Source: Gordonia iterans (GTDB taxonomy: Bacteria > Actinomycetota > Actinomycetes > Mycobacteriales > Mycobacteriaceae). From it: DNA of 64,000 nt. Under the pieces are notes generated by a model. It did not search any database. It was not told where the DNA came from and worked only from the letters and a program-made list of their open reading frames with translations. Shown one piece after another: positions 47,550-56,047 of this stretch. Every line of letters starts with the position of its first letter. The first letter of the stretch is position 1. Where the stretch lies: the NCBI RefSeq assembly GCF_002993285.1, contig NZ_CP027433.1, positions 3,534,001 through 3,598,000 of the forward strand, written 5' to 3'. Position numbers and translations under genes: made by a program.

Positions 47550-49187
47550 ATGTCGAAGCTGGGTTACAAACTCGAACAGCTCAAGGACACGCTCGGTGCG
47601 AGCCGAGTGCTCCGGGAGGCCGGCGTCACCGACTACAAGCGGCCCGGGCGGGTGATCGACGCGATCCGCAGCAGCAAGGTGATCGGCCCGATGGCCACGG
47701 TCATGGGGCACAACGCCGAGGACATCCCCGACCTGCCCGCCGTCTCCGACGAACGCGGCACCCTCACCTGGCGCGAGTTGAGCGACCAGGCCAATGCACT
47801 GGCCAACACCCTCCTGGACCAGGGGCTCGGACCCGGCACGGTGATCGGCATCATCGCCCGCGACCACCGCGCCATCCCGATGGCCCAGTGCGCGGTCGGC
47901 CGATCCGGGATCCGGCTGGCACTGATGAACACCGGCTTCGGCGCGACCCAGTTCGCCGAGGTCGCCGAGCGCGAGCACGTGCAGGCGATCCTGTACGACG
48001 AAGAGTTCGCCGATCTGGCCGACACCCTGCCGGAGATGCCGCGCATCGTCACCTGGGTCGACGGCAAGCGCCCGCTGCACCCGCAGGCGCGCACCCTCGA
48101 CGACGTCGTCTCGACCGGCCGCACCACCCTTCCCCCGCGCCCTAAGACCTGGGGCGGCATGATCATTCTGACCAGCGGCACCACCGGCCTCCCCAAGGGC
48201 GCGCAACGGTCCAAGTTCTCGCCGTTCACCAGCGCCCTGGTGCTCGACCGGATCCCACTGCCCAAGCAGAAGTCGATGGTGATCGTCTCGCCGCTGTTCC
48301 ACTCCACCGGCTTCGCGACCTGGGCCGTCGGCACGGCACTGGGCAACGAGACCGTGACGCTGCGGCGGTTCGACGCCGAGAAGACCCTCGCCGCCATCGA
48401 CCGGCACAAGGCGGAAGTGCTGGTCGCGGTGCCGACCATGCTGCACCGGATCCTCGCGCTCGGCCCCGAGGTGATCGGCAAGTACGACACGTCGTCGCTC
48501 AAGACCGTCGTGGTGGCCGGTTCGGCGCTCCCCCCGGTGCTCTGCGAGGAGTTCCAGGACACCTTCGGCGACGTCCTCTACAACCTGTATGGATCCACCG
48601 AGGTCGCGATCGCCGCCGTCGCGCAGCCCGCGGACCTGCGCCTGGCACCGGGCACTGTCGGCAAGCCGCCGGTCAGCAGTTACCTCGCGCTGTTCGACGA
48701 CGACGGCAAGCGCATCGACGACGTCAACGTCAGCGGCCGCCTGTTCGTCCGCAACGGTGCCCCGTTCGAGGGCTACTCCGACGGCCGCAACAAGGAGATC
48801 ATCGACGGGTACATGTCGACCGGCGACATGGCCTTCGTCGACGAGCACGGCCTGTGGCACATCGCCGGCCGCGACGACGACATGATCGTCTCCGGCGGCG
48901 AGAACCTGTACCCGCTCGAGGTGGAGAACCTGCTGGCCGAGCACCACGACGTCGACGACGTCGCGGTGATCGGCGTGGACGACGTCGAGTTCGGCAAGCG
49001 GCTGCGCGCGTTCATCGTGCCCACCCCTGGATCGACTCCGGATCCCGACGCCCTGCGCGCCTATGTGAAGGAGCACTTGGCCCGCTACAAGGTCCCGCGC
49101 GACGTGGTCTTCGTCGAGGACCTGCCCCGCAACCCGACGGGCAAGCTGGTACGACGACTCCTCCCCACCGGCCCGCTCGACGAGTAG
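47550..49187 (+). CDS. Fatty-acyl-CoA ligase (FadD-type AMP-binding enzyme)
   Basis: 545 residues. It adenylates a carboxylic (probably fatty) acid and transfers it to CoA. The P-loop ILTSGTTGLPKGAQRS, the YNLYGSTE adenine-pocket motif, STGDMAFVDEHG, the hinge RDDDMIVSGGENLYP and the C-terminal catalytic Lys in NPTGKLVRR are complete. ATG 47550 has AGGGGA 9 bases upstream. The closest group is mycobacterial FadD enzymes with an N-terminal MSKLGYKL-type segment; chain length cannot be read by eye. It is too far from the NRPS operon (10 kb, opposite strand) to be assigned as its acyl-loading enzyme. Confidence 0.9.
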   Translation: MSKLGYKLEQLKDTLGASRVLREAGVTDYKRPGRVIDAIRSSKVIGPMATVMGHNAEDIPDLPAVSDERGTLTWRELSDQANALANTLLDQGLGPGTVIGIIARDHRAIPMAQCAVGRSGIRLALMNTGFGATQFAEVAEREHVQAILYDEEFADLADTLPEMPRIVTWVDGKRPLHPQARTLDDVVSTGRTTLPPRPKTWGGMIILTSGTTGLPKGAQRSKFSPFTSALVLDRIPLPKQKSMVIVSPLFHSTGFATWAVGTALGNETVTLRRFDAEKTLAAIDRHKAEVLVAVPTMLHRILALGPEVIGKYDTSSLKTVVVAGSALPPVLCEEFQDTFGDVLYNLYGSTEVAIAAVAQPADLRLAPGTVGKPPVSSYLALFDDDGKRIDDVNVSGRLFVRNGAPFEGYSDGRNKEIIDGYMSTGDMAFVDEHGLWHIAGRDDDMIVSGGENLYPLEVENLLAEHHDVDDVAVIGVDDVEFGKRLRAFIVPTPGSTPDPDALRAYVKEHLARYKVPRDVVFVEDLPRNPTGKLVRRLLPTGPLDE

Positions 49188-49189
49188 GC

Positions 49190-49236
49190 GGTCTCGATAC
49201 GCCGCGACTCACTTCGTTCGCCCCAGCTACTCGACC
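49190..49236. repeat. Interspersed palindromic repeat copy 1
   Basis: Starts 2 bases after the ligase stop codon. The ends are GGTCTCGATACG and GCTACTCGACC, with ACTCACTTCGTTCG in the middle. The same layout recurs at least six times up to 57.3 kb. Confidence 0.8.
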
Positions 49237-49282
49237 ACCACCCTCCACACCCGGCGGTCGAGTAGCGACGAGACCCTTAGCT

Positions 49283-49329
49283 GGTGGTCGAGTAGTGACG
49301 AGGCGCCAGCCGAGGAACGTATCGAGACC
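49283..49329. repeat. Interspersed palindromic repeat copy 2
   Basis: Opposite orientation to copy 1: GGTCGAGTAG at the left and CGTATCGAGACC at the right. The centre differs (GACGAGGCGCCAGCCGAGGAA). A half copy (GGTCGAGTAGCGACGAGACC) lies just before it at 49256-49275. Confidence 0.75.
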
Positions 49330-49385
49330 GACCGTCTCGGCGGTCGCCTATCCATACCGACCTGACTCGCCGGTAAGATAGCGCC

Positions 49386-49895
49386 ATGAGCCACGACTCC
49401 CCCACGTACTCGCTGCGTAAGCGCCTGCCCGCCAACCTGCTCGGGAACGCGCTGTTCTCCGCCGGGATGATCGCCAAGGTGCCGTACTTCGGCACGGTGC
49501 TGCCGCTGGTCCAGGAGATGCGGCCCGGCTACTGCCGGGTGGTCTCGCCCAACTGGTTCGGCGTCCACAACCACCTGGGCACGTTTCACGCGATCGCCGC
49601 CTGCAATCTCGCCGAGACCGCGATGGGCATGCTGATGGAGGCCACCGTCCCGTCGTCGCACCGATGGATCCCGAAGGCGATGAACGTCCAGTACCTGGCC
49701 AAGGCGACGACTCGTCTCACCGCCCACGCCGAACTCGCGCGGGAGGCCGGCACAGCGGACGACGGGTCCGCCGTGCCGATCGACTTCGCCGCCCTGGGCG
49801 ACGGCGCGGACGTGGTGGTCTCGGTCCGCGTGTGCGACACCTCGGGGACCGAAGTGGTCCACGCGGACATCACGACGTGGGTCACCCCGGCCTGA
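49386..49895 (+). CDS. DUF4442 hotdog-fold thioesterase-like protein
   Basis: 169 residues. The sequence matches the DUF4442 branch of hotdog-fold acyl-thioesterase-like proteins: PNWFGVHNHLGTFHAIAACNLAE contains the typical N-H-x-G-T and helix start, followed by the beta-sheet core IPKAMNVQYLAKATTRLTAHA. Real substrates of this branch are not established. It lies downstream of the acyl-CoA ligase in the same direction, separated by repeats, which hints at acyl-CoA metabolism. ATG 49386 is the only sensible start. Confidence 0.82.
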   Translation: MSHDSPTYSLRKRLPANLLGNALFSAGMIAKVPYFGTVLPLVQEMRPGYCRVVSPNWFGVHNHLGTFHAIAACNLAETAMGMLMEATVPSSHRWIPKAMNVQYLAKATTRLTAHAELAREAGTADDGSAVPIDFAALGDGADVVVSVRVCDTSGTEVVHADITTWVTPA

Positions 49896-50006
49896 CCTGA
49901 GAAGTCGGGCGAACGGCCCTGTTCTCCTCTCAGGTACGCGCAGTAATGTTGGGCGAGAAAATTCCCGCCGAGAGCGGGACGGACACGTAATGAAGGACCA
50001 ATTGAC

Positions 50007-50747
50007 GTGAGTCAGAACCGTGTGATCGATCCCCGCGCCGCCGAGCGACGCCGCTCCATCCTGCTCACCGTGGCCGCCGTTCTGGTGCTGGCGCTGATCG
50101 CGGTCGTGGTGATCGTCGTGATCGTCAACCGCGGCAGCGACGAGTCCCGCACCGGCGGTTCGGACGTGCCTTCCGTGGTGACCCCCGACGGCGCGATCCG
50201 CGTCACCTCCGCACCGAAGGATCAGACTCCGCCGGTGATCATCAACGTGGTCGAAGACTTCCAGTGCCCGGCCTGCGGCATGTTCGAGAAGACCGGCGGC
50301 CCGGTCCTGGCGTCCTACCACGACAATCCGAAGGTCGCGATCGACTACCAGACGCTGAACATGCTCGACCGCGGCTCGATCGGCTACTCGACCCGGTCGG
50401 CCAACGCCGCGATGTGCGTCGCCGAAGCCACCGGCAAGGACGGCGACATGAACAAGTGGCTCGAGTACCACAACATCCTGTTCGCCAACCAGCCCACCGA
50501 GGGCGGCGCAGGACTGTCCGACTCCAAGCTGATCTCCCTGGCCAAGGACTCCGGAATCGACGGCATCACCGACTGCGTCGAAGGCCTGCAGTTCTCGAAG
50601 TGGATCGACGAGAACTCGAAGAAGATCATGAGCGCGCCGGACTTCCAGGGCACCCCGCAGGTCAAGATCAACGGCACCGTCGTCGAGTGGCAGAACACCG
50701 AGGACATGAAGGCCAAGATCGACGCCGCCATCGAGGCCGCCCAGTGA
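50007..50747 (+). CDS. Membrane-anchored DsbA-like thiol-disulfide oxidoreductase
   Basis: 246 residues. An N-terminal anchor (about 18-41) follows a short basic cytoplasmic tail, then a thioredoxin/DsbA-like domain with the active site C87-P-A-C90 in EDFQCPACGMFEK and the cis-Pro region FQGTPQVKING. It is inferred to oxidise cysteines in exported proteins. GTG 50007 has AAGGA upstream. The stop overlaps the next start as GTGA, so it is coupled to the VKOR gene that would reoxidise it, the same pairing as M. tuberculosis Rv2969c/Rv2968c. Confidence 0.93.
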   Translation: MSQNRVIDPRAAERRRSILLTVAAVLVLALIAVVVIVVIVNRGSDESRTGGSDVPSVVTPDGAIRVTSAPKDQTPPVIINVVEDFQCPACGMFEKTGGPVLASYHDNPKVAIDYQTLNMLDRGSIGYSTRSANAAMCVAEATGKDGDMNKWLEYHNILFANQPTEGGAGLSDSKLISLAKDSGIDGITDCVEGLQFSKWIDENSKKIMSAPDFQGTPQVKINGTVVEWQNTEDMKAKIDAAIEAAQ

Positions 50748-51463
50748 CCTCCGGCGAGACCCGTCCCGAAGACGAAGTCTCGCAAGCTGATCCGGTATCG
50801 GCGGGGTCGTCCGCGGACACCTCACCGGTAACCGCCGCACCCTCCGACGACGGCGCGGCAGCTGTTGCTCCTTCCGACGGCGGAGGCGCCCTCGGTGCGC
50901 CGCGCCCGGTCGGCGTCGTCAGCGCCTGGGTACTGCTCGTGTGCGGCATCCTCGGGCTCGTCGCATCGGCCACACTGACGATCGAGCGCATCGAGCTGCT
51001 GATCAATCCGGCGTTCGACCCGTCGTGCAACTTCTCGCCGATCCTCTCGTGCGGCAGCGTCATGGTGACGGACCAGGCGCGCTTCTTCGGCTTCCCGAAC
51101 CCGCTGCTGGGCCTGCCCGCCTTCGCCGTGATCATCGTGACCGCGGTGCTGTCGGTGGGACGAGTGTCGCTGCCCCGCTGGTACTGGATCGGCCAGACTC
51201 TCGGCACCGCACTGGGTTTCGTGTTCGTCAACTACCTGGCGTTCCAGAGCATCTACCGGATCGGCGCCCTGTGCCCCTACTGCATGGTGGTCTGGGCCGT
51301 CACGCCGATCGTGCTGGTGCTGAGTCTCTCGCGCGCACTGGGCGACGGTCCCCGCGGGCAGATCATCCGTGACGCTTCATGGATGGTCCTCGCGTTCTGG
51401 TACCTGGTGGTGATCATCGCGGCCGGCGAGCGCTTCTGGGATTACTGGGTCAGCCTCTTCTGA
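50744..51463 (+). CDS. Vitamin K epoxide reductase (VKOR) family protein
   Basis: 239 residues. It reoxidises the periplasmic DsbA-like protein and passes electrons to quinone. An Ala/Pro/Asp-rich cytoplasmic stretch (about 1-45) precedes the membrane part. The loop Cys pair (DPSCNFSPILSCGSVM) and the quinone-side active site CPYC in GALCPYCMVVW are present, with four to five membrane helices. GTG 50744 is chosen from the GTGA overlap with the DsbA-like gene; longer in-frame starts would lie inside that gene. Confidence 0.92.
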   Translation: MTSGETRPEDEVSQADPVSAGSSADTSPVTAAPSDDGAAAVAPSDGGGALGAPRPVGVVSAWVLLVCGILGLVASATLTIERIELLINPAFDPSCNFSPILSCGSVMVTDQARFFGFPNPLLGLPAFAVIIVTAVLSVGRVSLPRWYWIGQTLGTALGFVFVNYLAFQSIYRIGALCPYCMVVWAVTPIVLVLSLSRALGDGPRGQIIRDASWMVLAFWYLVVIIAAGERFWDYWVSLF

Positions 51464-51488
51464 CCGTCGACGGCGGTCCAGGAGTCCC

Positions 51489-51679
51489 CGATCGTGGTCG
51501 AGTAGGCGACACCCTCAACACCCGGGTCGCCGTCCCGATGGTGGTCGAGTAATCGGCACCCGCGACACCCGGGCGGCCCCCGATGGTGGTCGAGCAGGCG
51601 ACACCCTCAACCCCCGGGCGCCCCCCGATGGTGGTCGAGTAGTCGGCACGAACGAAGTGAGTGCCGGCGTATCGAGACC
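51489..51679. repeat. Tandem 46-base repeats ending in a palindromic repeat copy
   Basis: CGATGGTGGTCGAGTAG-type units start near 51489, 51537, 51581 and 51627, about 44-48 bases apart. They alternate two spacers (GGCGACACCCTCAAC and TCGGCACCCGCGAC). The last unit becomes a full interspersed repeat (51630-51679) with GGCAC-GAACGAAGTGA-GTGCC in the centre and CGTATCGAGACC at the end. They fill the gap between the VKOR stop and the GIY-YIG stop. Confidence 0.75.
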
Positions 51680-51685
51680 CCGGCG

Positions 51686-52006
51686 TCAGCCCGTCGACGG
51701 CCCACCCGGCTCGACCGTCCGCTTGCGCCGCGGCTTCTTCGCCAGAGCGGGCAGGCGGTCGAAGTCTCCGTCGATCAGAGCCTGCCGTTTGGCCCGCGAC
51801 CAGTTCTGGACGCGCTTCTCCATCCCGAACGCTTCGGCGACCGAATCGAAGTAGGCGCTGTAGACGAGTTCGACTGGAAGTCGTCGCCGCGTGTACGCGG
51901 AGCCCTCGCCTGCGTTGTGCTGCTGAACGCGACGATAGAGATCTCGAGTGCTCCCCACGTAGTAGGAATCGTCGGCGCATCGCAGGATGTACATGTACCC
52001 GGGCAT
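51686..52006 (-). CDS. GIY-YIG nuclease-fold protein (UPF0213/YhbQ-like)
   Basis: 106 residues. The GIY-YIG fold is plain: YMYILRCADDSYYVGSTRDL has the two Tyr strands, followed by the Arg helix (RRVQQHNAGEGSAYTRRRLP) and an E in the metal position (GMEKRVQNWSRAKR). Single-domain members of this size are widespread but poorly characterised. The start is ATG 52006 at MPGYMYIL; upstream in-frame starts run into the repeat array. The tail KKPRRKRTVEP is basic. It is surrounded on both sides by the interspersed repeats. Confidence 0.9.
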   Translation of the reverse strand: MPGYMYILRCADDSYYVGSTRDLYRRVQQHNAGEGSAYTRRRLPVELVYSAYFDSVAEAFGMEKRVQNWSRAKRQALIDGDFDRLPALAKKPRRKRTVEPGGPSTG

Positions 52007-52088
52007 GCGTTCATCATTCGCGCGTGTCCGCCACGCCGCGACCACGTCGTCCACAGGCGAGGTCCCCGCGACAGAGTTGTCCACAGAT

Positions 52089-52135
52089 GGTCTCGATACA
52101 CCGACGTTCACTCCGTTCATGTCGGCTACTCGACC
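52089..52135. repeat. Interspersed palindromic repeat copy
   Basis: GGTCTCGATACA at the left, CTACTCGACC at the right, centre GTTCACTCCGTTCAT. It lies 83 bases upstream of the GIY-YIG start. Confidence 0.75.
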
Positions 52136-52139
52136 ACCA

Positions 52140-52331
52140 AAAGGGGCTCCACCCCGACGCCGGACGCCTCCTCGCTGGTCGAGTAATCGGCGCGAACGAA
52201 GTGAGGGCCGACGTATCGAGACCCCCGCAGCACACGACCGCCAACAGGGGCAACACCCCGCAGCACACGACCACCAATAGGGGCTCCACCCCGACGCTGG
52301 ACGCCTCCTCGCTGGTCGACGTATCGAGACC
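52140..52331. repeat. Nested repeats with one full and one deleted palindromic copy
   Basis: A block AGGGGCTCCACCCCGACGC plus GGACGCCTCCTCGCTGGTCGA occurs twice (from about 52142 and 52278). The first leads into a full copy (52177-52223); the second joins GGTCGA directly to CGTATCGAGACC (52314-52331), as if the middle were deleted. Between them is a tandem of about 34 bases (CCCCGCAGCACACGACC, twice). No gene is supported in 52007-52373. Confidence 0.7.
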
Positions 52332-52373
52332 ACACCCCGACACACCTGTACGAGGGTCGAAATCTGCTATGCG

Positions 52374-53705
52374 TCAGGCGATCTCGCCGGCGATCGCCCA
52401 TGCCGCCATCGCGATAGTCGCGTGCGGACCGCTGCGCAGGCCGCCCGGCACCACAGATCCGTCGACCACCCGGAGGCCGGACACACCCAGCGCGCCGCCG
52501 AGATGATCGACGACGCTGCCGAGCGGAAGCGTTCCCGACGCGTGCTGCGACATTCCCGTCACCGAGTCCACCGAGATCGAACCGGGCACCACCAGGCCGC
52601 AGAACTCCGGTGAATCCAGCATGTCGACGACGGCGTCGACAGCGCTCGACATCCGGGCGGCAGACACCTCGTCGGGCTCGCCGAGATCGAGCTCCGTTCC
52701 GACGACGGATCCACGAGCGGGATGTGCCATGTCGGACACGCCGATCGGTACTCCACGCGGCTCCAATCCCCCGATGAACCGCGCGAAATCATCTCCGTAA
52801 CAACGGATCTCAATCCCGGCGTCGGTGTGGACCACCGACTGGAGCAGCGCCGGAGCCGCCACCTCGCGGCGCGGCGTGAAGCGCACCACCCGCTCGGCGT
52901 GCTCACGGGGAATCAGGGCCCGAACTCCCATCGGCGCCAGCAGTCCGCTGCGCTGCAGCAGTGCCGCTGTACCGAGCGCGCCCGCGCACAGGATCACCTC
53001 CCCGGCCGCGATCGCTGTGCCGCCGGCCCGCACTCCGGTGACCCGGCGCCCGTCGTGCACCAGGGACTCCACCCACGAGCCGCCGCGAATCGTGAGTCCC
53101 GGCCTCCGCCCGACACCGCCCGCCCGGCCGGGCGCGTGGACCCTTTCCGGTCCGAGGAGCAGCGCCTCGGCGGTGCTCAGCCGGCGACCGTCGACGCGGT
53201 TGCTCCGCACCCGGACCAGGCCGGGTCGCGGCCACACGCCGTCGGATGCCGCGCCGAGCCTCGCACCCCAGTAGTTCTCGAACGCCCGCGGCACGTCACC
53301 GAGTTCGTCGTCGTCGAACGGGGTCACCGACAACAGTCCGCCGCCGGGGTCGCCGCCGTCGAGCGCGTCGTAGGCATCGGCGATCCGCGACGGAGTCCAC
53401 CACGCAGGCCAGCGCGCGAAATCGTCCGGGTGGGCACGCAGAAAGTAGCCGCCGTTGACGCACGACGACCCGCCCAGCCCGCGCCCGCGCACCACCGGCC
53501 GGCCACGCACCTCCGGGCAGCGCACGACCCGGTCCCCGGCGCCGCCGACGGGCAACTGCGCCAGACTGGTCACCTCGGGTCCGGGCAGCGCGGCCGGACC
53601 GTCCTCCAGCAGCAGCACGGATCTTCCGGCTCCGGCGAGCCGGGCGGCCACGATGCAGCCCGCGGTCCCGGCGCCGACCACCGCGACGTCGACCGGAACC
53701 GGCAT
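52374..53705 (-). CDS. mftG: Mycofactocin-system GMC oxidoreductase MftG
   Basis: 443 residues. The FAD-binding GAGTAG (11-16) opens a GMC-fold protein, with GRGLGGSSCVNGGYFLR as the second FAD segment and the C-terminal active-site motifs SQHASGTLPLG and SGPHATIAM (both His present). Known MftG proteins oxidise reduced mycofactocin and feed electrons to respiration. The position directly after mftF, with a one-base TGATG overlap, supports the name. It is rather short for a GMC enzyme, as is normal for MftG. Confidence 0.9.
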   Translation of the reverse strand: MPVPVDVAVVGAGTAGCIVAARLAGAGRSVLLLEDGPAALPGPEVTSLAQLPVGGAGDRVVRCPEVRGRPVVRGRGLGGSSCVNGGYFLRAHPDDFARWPAWWTPSRIADAYDALDGGDPGGGLLSVTPFDDDELGDVPRAFENYWGARLGAASDGVWPRPGLVRVRSNRVDGRRLSTAEALLLGPERVHAPGRAGGVGRRPGLTIRGGSWVESLVHDGRRVTGVRAGGTAIAAGEVILCAGALGTAALLQRSGLLAPMGVRALIPREHAERVVRFTPRREVAAPALLQSVVHTDAGIEIRCYGDDFARFIGGLEPRGVPIGVSDMAHPARGSVVGTELDLGEPDEVSAARMSSAVDAVVDMLDSPEFCGLVVPGSISVDSVTGMSQHASGTLPLGSVVDHLGGALGVSGLRVVDGSVVPGGLRSGPHATIAMAAWAIAGEIA

Positions 53706-55108
53706 CAGACTCTCAGCCGGGGCCGCAACGCCGTCGGGCTCGCCTCGGTCATCACGCCCTGCCAGAGGCCGGTGCCGTAGGCGAGATCGTCGAGGCGATG
53801 CATGACGATGTAGCCGAGTGGCCCGACGGTCGGAATCCGCGACTCCATCACCTCACTGCGCACCCAGGCGATCACGCCCTCGGCGATAGCCAACTGCCAC
53901 ACCAGGTTCCGGAAACGCGGCCAGACCAGGGCCACCATCAGCGTGACTGGCCAGTAGTGCCGCAGCAAGGCCTGAGCCGCCTGCAGCAGGCCGAAGCCGA
54001 GTCCGCGCCCGACCGCGCGCGTGGCGATGATCTCCCGTCCCGGCACACCGTCGAGCAGCTTCCTCGTGTTGTACAGGGACGTCAGCATGATCACCGCCGC
54101 GACCAGCCAGCCGAGCTTGGTGCGGCTCAACAGGCCGACCACTGCCACCGCGACCAATGCCGTCGACATCACCGGGGCCGCGGTCGGCCCGTGCCGGCTG
54201 GCCAGGTGGGCAGCCCCGGTGCCGTAGAACCGGCGCCGGTCGAGCAGTTGACGCAACCCCTCGCGGTGGTCGTGCCGGACCTGCGCCACCGGGTCGTAAT
54301 AGACGCGCCAGCCGGCCTCGTGGGTGCGCCAGCACAGGTCGACGTCCTCGGCCACCCGGAGCGATTCGTCGAACCCGAGGAAGGCGCTGCGCCGTACCAC
54401 CATCGCCGCGCTCGGCACGTACGCCAGCGCCGACCCCGGCACCACGGGCGCCTCGTTCGGCCCCATGTCGAGCGACGAATGCGCGTTCGCGTACTTGACG
54501 ACGGTGGACGCGCGGCCCGGCGTGTGGCGGCCGATGATGCGCGGCGCGACGATCGCGGTGCGCGGATCGGAGAAGTGCGCCAGCAGCATGGTCAGCCAGT
54601 CGGAGGCAGGCAGCGTGTCCGAGTCGAGGAAGGCCACGAAGTCGGTTTCGGCGGCGGCCGCACCCGCGTTGCGGGCGGCGGCGGGGCCGCGGTTCTCGTC
54701 GAACCGGATCACGGTGACCCGCTCGCCCTCGGCGCGGATGGGATCTGGGGAGCCGTCGTCGACGACGATCACGCGCTTTCCGGCCAGCGCCTTCACCAGA
54801 GCGTCGACCCCGGATTGATTGTCGCGCACGGGAATCACGACGGTCACCGACTCCGTCGAAGGACCGCACATCGGTCGCGGCAACCCGATTCCGGAGTCCA
54901 GCAGAGTGCGTGCCAACGCGCGAGTCGACGAGTCGTGCACGGCGATGCGGCCATCCGCCGAGGTCATGCCGAGCGCCCTGTCGGAGAGCTTGAGGACCCG
55001 AGTGGGCGAACCACCGATGAGGTAGCGCAGGTCCCCGTTGCGCGCGCAGCGCAAGTCGATCTGCACTTGGAACCCGTCGGGGAGATCGACGTCGGTCGGT
55101 CCGGTCAT
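53705..55108 (-). CDS. mftF: Mycofactocin biosynthesis glycosyltransferase MftF
   Basis: 467 residues. A GT2 domain has VTVVIPVRDN, VIVVDDGSPD, the donor/metal motif LDSDT and AEDVDLCWR; about three membrane segments follow (around 318-350 and 395-410). MftF decorates mycofactocin with an oligoglucoside chain. The N-terminal 85 residues (VDLPDGFQVQIDL) match the MftF-specific leader domain rather than other GT2 enzymes. ATG 55108 overlaps the mftE stop as ATGA; an upstream in-frame ATG at 55138 would lie inside mftE. Confidence 0.93.
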   Translation of the reverse strand: MTGPTDVDLPDGFQVQIDLRCARNGDLRYLIGGSPTRVLKLSDRALGMTSADGRIAVHDSSTRALARTLLDSGIGLPRPMCGPSTESVTVVIPVRDNQSGVDALVKALAGKRVIVVDDGSPDPIRAEGERVTVIRFDENRGPAAARNAGAAAAETDFVAFLDSDTLPASDWLTMLLAHFSDPRTAIVAPRIIGRHTPGRASTVVKYANAHSSLDMGPNEAPVVPGSALAYVPSAAMVVRRSAFLGFDESLRVAEDVDLCWRTHEAGWRVYYDPVAQVRHDHREGLRQLLDRRRFYGTGAAHLASRHGPTAAPVMSTALVAVAVVGLLSRTKLGWLVAAVIMLTSLYNTRKLLDGVPGREIIATRAVGRGLGFGLLQAAQALLRHYWPVTLMVALVWPRFRNLVWQLAIAEGVIAWVRSEVMESRIPTVGPLGYIVMHRLDDLAYGTGLWQGVMTEASPTALRPRLRV

Positions 55109-55845
55109 CGCAGCCTGCCCGACGAGTCGACGTCCCACCGGTCCACGGCTGTTGCCAGACGCGCGGCCGCGACGTCGAGCAGGCGGGCGCCGTGCGCACC
55201 GGTTGCACCGGTGGGATCGCCCAGCACGCCGTTCGGGCTGACGCCCGCGACTCCCACCGAGCGCAACTCCCCGATGATGTCCGTGATCGGGCGGACGTCC
55301 CCCGGCTCGGCCGCGTGCATATGCACATCATTCGGCGAGATCTCAAGCAGCACAGATGTTTCGGTGAACCCGGCGTGTGGATCGGCATCCGGGAACGCAC
55401 AGGGGAACCACGCGGCGTCGCGGCCCTCGGCGCGCAGCGTTCCGACAGCGGCCAGCACGGCCGCGCCGTTGCCGCCGTGCCCGTTGACGAAGAGCAGTCG
55501 CACGGCCCAGCGGCATGCGCTGCGGCCGAGTTCCAGCAGCACCGAGGTGAGCGCCTCGGTCCCGATGGACACCGTGCCCGGAAAGCCTTCGTGCTCGCCC
55601 GAGGCGCCGTAGGGCATCGAAGGTGCGAGCCGGACGTCTGCGGCACGGCCGCCCTCCGCATCGGCGGACTTCGCCGCGAGCGCGGACACCGCACGGCGTG
55701 CCACCTCCCCAGCTATCCGGGTGTCGGTATCGAGAGGCAGATGTGGACCGTGCTGCTCCACCGAACCGAGAGGAACCACCAATGTCACCGCCGATCCCCC
55801 GATTTCTGGCCACACGGCCGAAGAGAGCTCCGGCACGTCGTTCAT
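55105..55845 (-). CDS. mftE: Mycofactocin precursor peptidase MftE (creatininase fold)
   Basis: 246 residues. The metal-binding creatininase motifs are complete: GSVEQHGPHLPLDTD and FVNGHGGNGAAV. MftE cuts the modified C-terminal Val-Tyr dipeptide from the MftA precursor after MftC has acted. ATG 55845 (MNDVPELS) is chosen because longer starts add 31 residues not expected for the family. It is the first gene of the mftE-mftF-mftG operon and divergent from the CoA-transferase gene. Confidence 0.92.
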   Translation of the reverse strand: MNDVPELSSAVWPEIGGSAVTLVVPLGSVEQHGPHLPLDTDTRIAGEVARRAVSALAAKSADAEGGRAADVRLAPSMPYGASGEHEGFPGTVSIGTEALTSVLLELGRSACRWAVRLLFVNGHGGNGAAVLAAVGTLRAEGRDAAWFPCAFPDADPHAGFTETSVLLEISPNDVHMHAAEPGDVRPITDIIGELRSVGVAGVSPNGVLGDPTGATGAHGARLLDVAAARLATAVDRWDVDSSGRLR

Positions 55846-55954
55846 TGCGCCGACTCTACCCACGTGCGGCGCTTGGGTGAACCGTCGGGAACGGGTGGAA
55901 TTGCGGCGCGCACCTCTGGCGCGTCCCTGGAGAACCACCGGCCCCAGGAGTTAC

Positions 55955-56035
55955 CTGCATCACACGGCTACGGTTGGCTGCATCACAGTGTGACATCCTG
56001 ACCCTTGATACAAGCGTCATCATTTGTACCTAATT
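55955..56035 (+). promoter_or_regulatory. Divergent mftE / CoA-transferase control region
   Basis: Two direct copies of CTGCATCACA start at 55955 and 55978. Further on are TTGATA (56005-56010) and TACCTA (56027-56032) with a 16-base spacer, a plausible plus-strand promoter. An inverted repeat TACAA-N10-TTGTA (56009-56028) covers the spacer, where a bound repressor would block transcription. Confidence 0.45.
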
Positions 56036-56047
56036 TGGAGGACCTCC

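Noticed and set aside
45086..49187. Methyltransferase, glycosyltransferase and acyl-CoA ligase as tailoring genes of the NRPS product
   Set aside because: They are 8-12 kb from the NRPS operon, beyond the S10 operon, and not co-transcribed with it; a glycopeptidolipid-like link would be a guess.
49190..52331. Insertion sequence or transposon remnant
   Set aside because: There is no transposase frame and no target-site duplication; the palindromic copies are 47-84 bases and look like REP-type repeats.
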